Positions 61,308-64,000 of a stretch of DNA of 64,000 nt are shown piece after piece (positions within the stretch are counted from its first letter, which is position 1; every line of letters begins with the position of its first letter). The DNA is taken from positions 1 to 64,000 of the forward strand of contig NZ_SEBS01000020.1 of NCBI RefSeq assembly GCF_004211145.1, in the 5' to 3' direction. Made by a program: the position numbers and the translations under genes. This stretch comes from Flavobacterium sp. GTDB lineage: Bacteria; Bacteroidota; Bacteroidia; Flavobacteriales; Flavobacteriaceae. The notes beneath the pieces are model-generated. The model saw nothing but the letters and a program-made list of their open reading frames with translations, did not search any database and was not told the DNA's origin.

Positions 61308-62788
61308 TGAAGCACAGGGTTTACATAATAGGTTCGGGTTTTTCGTCTTTGTCGGCCGCCTGCTATTTGGCACGCGACGGATACGACGTCACCGTTTTCG
61401 AGAAGAACGCCACGATCGGCGGGCGCGCGCGTCAATTGTTAAAAGATGGTTTCACGTTCGACATGGGGCCGACTTGGTATTGGATGCCCGACGTGTTCGA
61501 TCGTTTTTTTGCCGATTTCGGAGCGAAGACAAACGATTATTATTCGATTGAGAAACTGTCGCCCGCATACAGCGTGTATTTCGGGCAGGATGATTTCGTC
61601 ACGATCCAGGACAATCCGTCGGACATTAAAAAGACGTTCGAATCCATTGAACCCGGAAGCGGCAAGAAGCTCGAATCGTTTCTAAACGAGGCGAAATCCA
61701 ACTACGACATAGCGATCGGCGACATTGTGTATCGTCCCGGAGAATCGGCTTTTGAGCTTGTTTCGATGAAAACCGTAGGAAAGATCGACAGGTTTTTTTC
61801 GACCGTGAGTTCTGATGTAGCCAAGCGTTTCAAGAATGAAAGACTGCGCAAGATATTGGAATTTCCGGTGTTGTTTTTGGGCGCGAAACCGTCAGAAACA
61901 CCATCGTTTTATACGTTTATGAACCATGCCGATTTCGGTCTCGGGACGTTCTACGCGAAAGGTGGCATGTTCTCGGTCGTGAAAGGAATCGAAAAATTGG
62001 CGCTTGAACTTGGCGTAAAGTTCCAAACACATTCGAACGTCGAAAAAATCACGGTCGATGCCGATAGCGAAGTCGACGGGATTATCGTGAACGGTGAAAA
62101 ACTTTGGGCCGAGATCGTCGTGAGCGGTGCCGATTACCACCATTCGGAACAATTGCTCGACGAAAGATTGCGCACATATTCTCCAAAATATTGGGAAAGC
62201 CGTGTTTTCGCGCCTTCGTGCCTGCTGTTTTATGTGGGGTTCGACAAGAAAATCGAGAACGTCGAACATCACACGTTATTTTTCGATACGGATTTCGATG
62301 TGCACGCCCAGGCGATTTACGACGATCCGAAATGGCCCGAGGAACCGCTTTTTTACGCGAGCTTTCCATCGAAAACCGAACAAGATTGCGCGCCGAAAGG
62401 TTGCGAAGCCGCGATATTTCTCGTTCCGCTTGCGCCCGGGATTGACGACACGCCTGAATTGCGCGAGTCGTGTTTCTCGAAAATCTTACATCGATTGAAA
62501 AAAAATACGGGCCAGAGTTTGAGTGAGAATATTCTTTTCAAGGAAAGTTTTTGTGTCAACGATTTTGTGTCCGACTATAATTCATATAAGGGCAACGCGT
62601 ACGGAATGGCCAATACGCTCATGCAAACCGCTTTCCTGCGTCCGAAACTGCGCAGTCGAAAAGTCGGGAATTTATATTTCGCTGGTCAACTTACCGTTCC
62701 CGGTCCCGGAGTTCCGCCCGCTTTGATTTCGGGAAAACTCGTCGCCGGTCTAATCCAAAAAAAAAATCGCCATGAAGTCGCTGTTTGA
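61307..62788 (+). CDS. crtI: Phytoene desaturase
   Basis: Protein of 493 residues that desaturates phytoene to lycopene using FAD at the membrane. The FAD motif is at 5-36 (YIIGSGFSSLSAACYLARDG; EKNATIGGRAR). GPTWYWMPDVFDRFF and LYFAGQLTVPGPGVPPALIS near the C terminus are CrtI signatures. ATG 61307 is chosen: TTG 61274 lies in the operator, and MKHRVYIIGSG is the expected N terminus. The ATG is the end of the operator repeat, so the leader must be very short or absent. It overlaps crtB by 17 bp. Confidence 0.95.
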   Translation: MKHRVYIIGSGFSSLSAACYLARDGYDVTVFEKNATIGGRARQLLKDGFTFDMGPTWYWMPDVFDRFFADFGAKTNDYYSIEKLSPAYSVYFGQDDFVTIQDNPSDIKKTFESIEPGSGKKLESFLNEAKSNYDIAIGDIVYRPGESAFELVSMKTVGKIDRFFSTVSSDVAKRFKNERLRKILEFPVLFLGAKPSETPSFYTFMNHADFGLGTFYAKGGMFSVVKGIEKLALELGVKFQTHSNVEKITVDADSEVDGIIVNGEKLWAEIVVSGADYHHSEQLLDERLRTYSPKYWESRVFAPSCLLFYVGFDKKIENVEHHTLFFDTDFDVHAQAIYDDPKWPEEPLFYASFPSKTEQDCAPKGCEAAIFLVPLAPGIDDTPELRESCFSKILHRLKKNTGQSLSENILFKESFCVNDFVSDYNSYKGNAYGMANTLMQTAFLRPKLRSRKVGNLYFAGQLTVPGPGVPPALISGKLVAGLIQKKNRHEVAV

Positions 62789-63611
62789 TGATGTCTCGTT
62801 CGCGAGCAGCCGATTGGTGACGCAGCGTTACAGCACGTCGTTCGCGTCGGCGGTGAAGATGTTGGCGCCTTGTATCCGCCAGGACATTTACAATATATAT
62901 GGATTCGTGCGCGTGGCCGACGAGATCGTGGACAGTTTTCACGATTTTGATAAAGCGGCGTTGTTCGCAAGGTTCGGCGATGATCTCGAGCGTTGTTTGC
63001 GCGACGGCATCAGTACGAACCCGATCTTGAATTCGTTCCAGCATACGGTCGCGAAATACGAGATTCCGACCCAGCTAATTTCGTCGTTCATGAAAAGCAT
63101 GGAGGCCGATTTGACCAAGAAAGAATACGCGTCTATCGATGAATACCGAGACTACATCTACGGTTCGGCCGATGTCGTCGGGCTTATGTGCCTGAAGGTT
63201 TTCGTGAAAGGCGACGATCAGAAATACGAGGCACTCAAGGATTCGGCGATGCGTTTGGGCTCGGCGTTCCAGAAAGTTAATTTCCTGCGCGACCTCAAAA
63301 TGGATTTCGAGCAACTCGATCGCAGTTATTTTCCGGGTGTCGATTTGACTTCGCTCGATGAAAACGTGAAATCACAGATCGTCGAGGAGATCGAGGCCGA
63401 CCTTCGCGCGGGATTGCAAGGCGTCTTGCGTCTGCCGATCGAGGCGAAGCTGGGCGTTTACGTCGCGTATTGCTATTATCGGAAATTGCTTGTGAAGTTA
63501 AAGAATACGCCGCCCGAACGGATTCGGAATGCGAGGATCCGCGTGCCGAATTACCAGAAGTTCGGGTTGTTCGCCAAATGTTATATCAACTGTAAACTCA
63601 ACATCGTCTAA
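62772..63611 (+). CDS. crtB: Phytoene synthase
   Basis: Protein of 279 residues that condenses two GGPP to phytoene. The two Asp-rich magnesium-binding motifs are present: RVADEIVDSFHD (about 45-56) and FLRDLKMDFEQLDRSYFP (about 175-192). DYIYGSADVVGLMCL is conserved in the family. The N terminus MKSLFDDVSFASSRLVTQRY is standard. It overlaps crtI by 17 bp and shares one base with the crtZ ATG (TAATG). Confidence 0.95.
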   Translation: MKSLFDDVSFASSRLVTQRYSTSFASAVKMLAPCIRQDIYNIYGFVRVADEIVDSFHDFDKAALFARFGDDLERCLRDGISTNPILNSFQHTVAKYEIPTQLISSFMKSMEADLTKKEYASIDEYRDYIYGSADVVGLMCLKVFVKGDDQKYEALKDSAMRLGSAFQKVNFLRDLKMDFEQLDRSYFPGVDLTSLDENVKSQIVEEIEADLRAGLQGVLRLPIEAKLGVYVAYCYYRKLLVKLKNTPPERIRNARIRVPNYQKFGLFAKCYINCKLNIV

Positions 63612-64000
63612 TGTCTATTTGGATTTACATATTGGTCGGCGTGCTGACGTTCGCGATTATGGAATGTATCGCGTGGCTGAGCCATAAATACATCATGCAC
63701 GGTTTTTTGTGGAATTGGCACAAGGATCATCATAAGAAAAACCATGATTCGTGGTTCGAGCGCAACGATTTGTTTTTTGTCGTGTATGCCGTGGTCTGCA
63801 TTGGTTTTTGTTTGCTTTGGCGTTTCGATATTTTACAGATCGGGCTTGCGATTGGGATTGGGATTTTTTGCTATGGTTTTACGTATTTCGTCGTGCACGA
63901 TATCTTCATTCATCAGCGGTTCAAGATTTTTAGGAACGCCAATAATAGGTATGCGAAAGCCGTGAGACGCGCGCATAAGATGCATCACAAACACTTGGGG
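63611..64000 (+). CDS. crtZ: Beta-carotene hydroxylase, cut by the window end
   Basis: First 130 codons of a membrane di-iron hydroxylase that adds 3-hydroxyl groups to beta-carotene, giving zeaxanthin. Four His boxes are visible: HKYIMH, HKDHHKKNH, HDIFIH and HKMHH with a following KH. Membrane helices lie at about 4-22, 55-72 and 76-95. The start ATG 63611 overlaps the crtB stop by one base. The family is about 150-160 residues, so only a short C-terminal part is missing. Confidence 0.93.
   Translation, partial: MSIWIYILVGVLTFAIMECIAWLSHKYIMHGFLWNWHKDHHKKNHDSWFERNDLFFVVYAVVCIGFCLLWRFDILQIGLAIGIGIFCYGFTYFVVHDIFIHQRFKIFRNANNRYAKAVRRAHKMHHKHLG

Overview
The window looks like a chromosomal segment of a Flavobacteriaceae bacterium (Bacteroidota, Flavobacterium-like). 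The signs are a secreted giant protein with a type IX secretion C-terminal tail, lipoproteins with an acidic patch after the lipobox Cys (CSDDD), promoters of the Bacteroidota type (TAnnTTTG), a complete overlapping his operon ending in hisIE, the thrS-infC-rpmI-rplT order and a crtI-crtB-crtZ carotenoid operon. No tRNA, rRNA, prophage, transposase or CRISPR was recognised.

Layout. 1-931: a 93-bp tandem repeat array and noncoding DNA. 932-7243: a 2103-residue secreted repeat protein. 7621-10996: three tandem paralogous membrane-anchored AraC regulators. 11385-17525: housekeeping (tgt, lptG/F-type permease, EamA transporter, accA, dnaB). 17864-24074: a secreted protein of uncertain role, a DUF3137/LemA pair, a PAS-LuxR regulator and an S9 dipeptidyl peptidase. 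24222-30964: cyanophycin genes (cphA divergent from cphB and iaaA) and a GNAT-nitrilase fusion. 31316-33052: a pyruvate oxidase-type ThDP enzyme. 33498-41733: accessory redox and regulatory genes (SDRs, AraC, AhpD-like, Crp/Fnr, MDR oxidoreductase with a divergent HxlR regulator, rhomboid). 41743-42315: a nucleosidase-like protein. 42434-49450: hisGDCBHAFIE preceded by a His-rich leader peptide and attenuator. 49447-52727: an S41 peptidase and a DUF4394 lipoprotein. 53239-56581: rplT, rpmI, infC, thrS. 56888-64000: a FAS1 lipoprotein, two SDR-fold proteins and carotenoid genes crtY, crtI, crtB and crtZ (cut by the window end).

How the genes work together. The eight his genes encode all ten steps from PRPP to histidine, and the leader shows a simple two-state attenuator. 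CphA, CphB and IaaA form a complete route for making the storage polymer cyanophycin and returning it to Asp and Arg. CrtB, CrtI, CrtY and CrtZ form a route from GGPP to zeaxanthin. The same inverted repeat (TTTTGTTTAA with TTAAACAAAA) lies before the FAS1 gene and before crtI, so the two units are probably co-regulated.

Intergenic spaces are unusually rich in short repeats. Several unrelated families share one architecture: a run of short direct repeats in one orientation, then the same units inverted 20-160 bp later. A separate REP-like family with hairpin cores occurs four times. The most noteworthy items are the his attenuator, the shared carotenoid operator, the paired inverted tandem repeats, an AUA start for infC, an SDR without its catalytic Tyr and a Tgt without the usual zinc cysteines.
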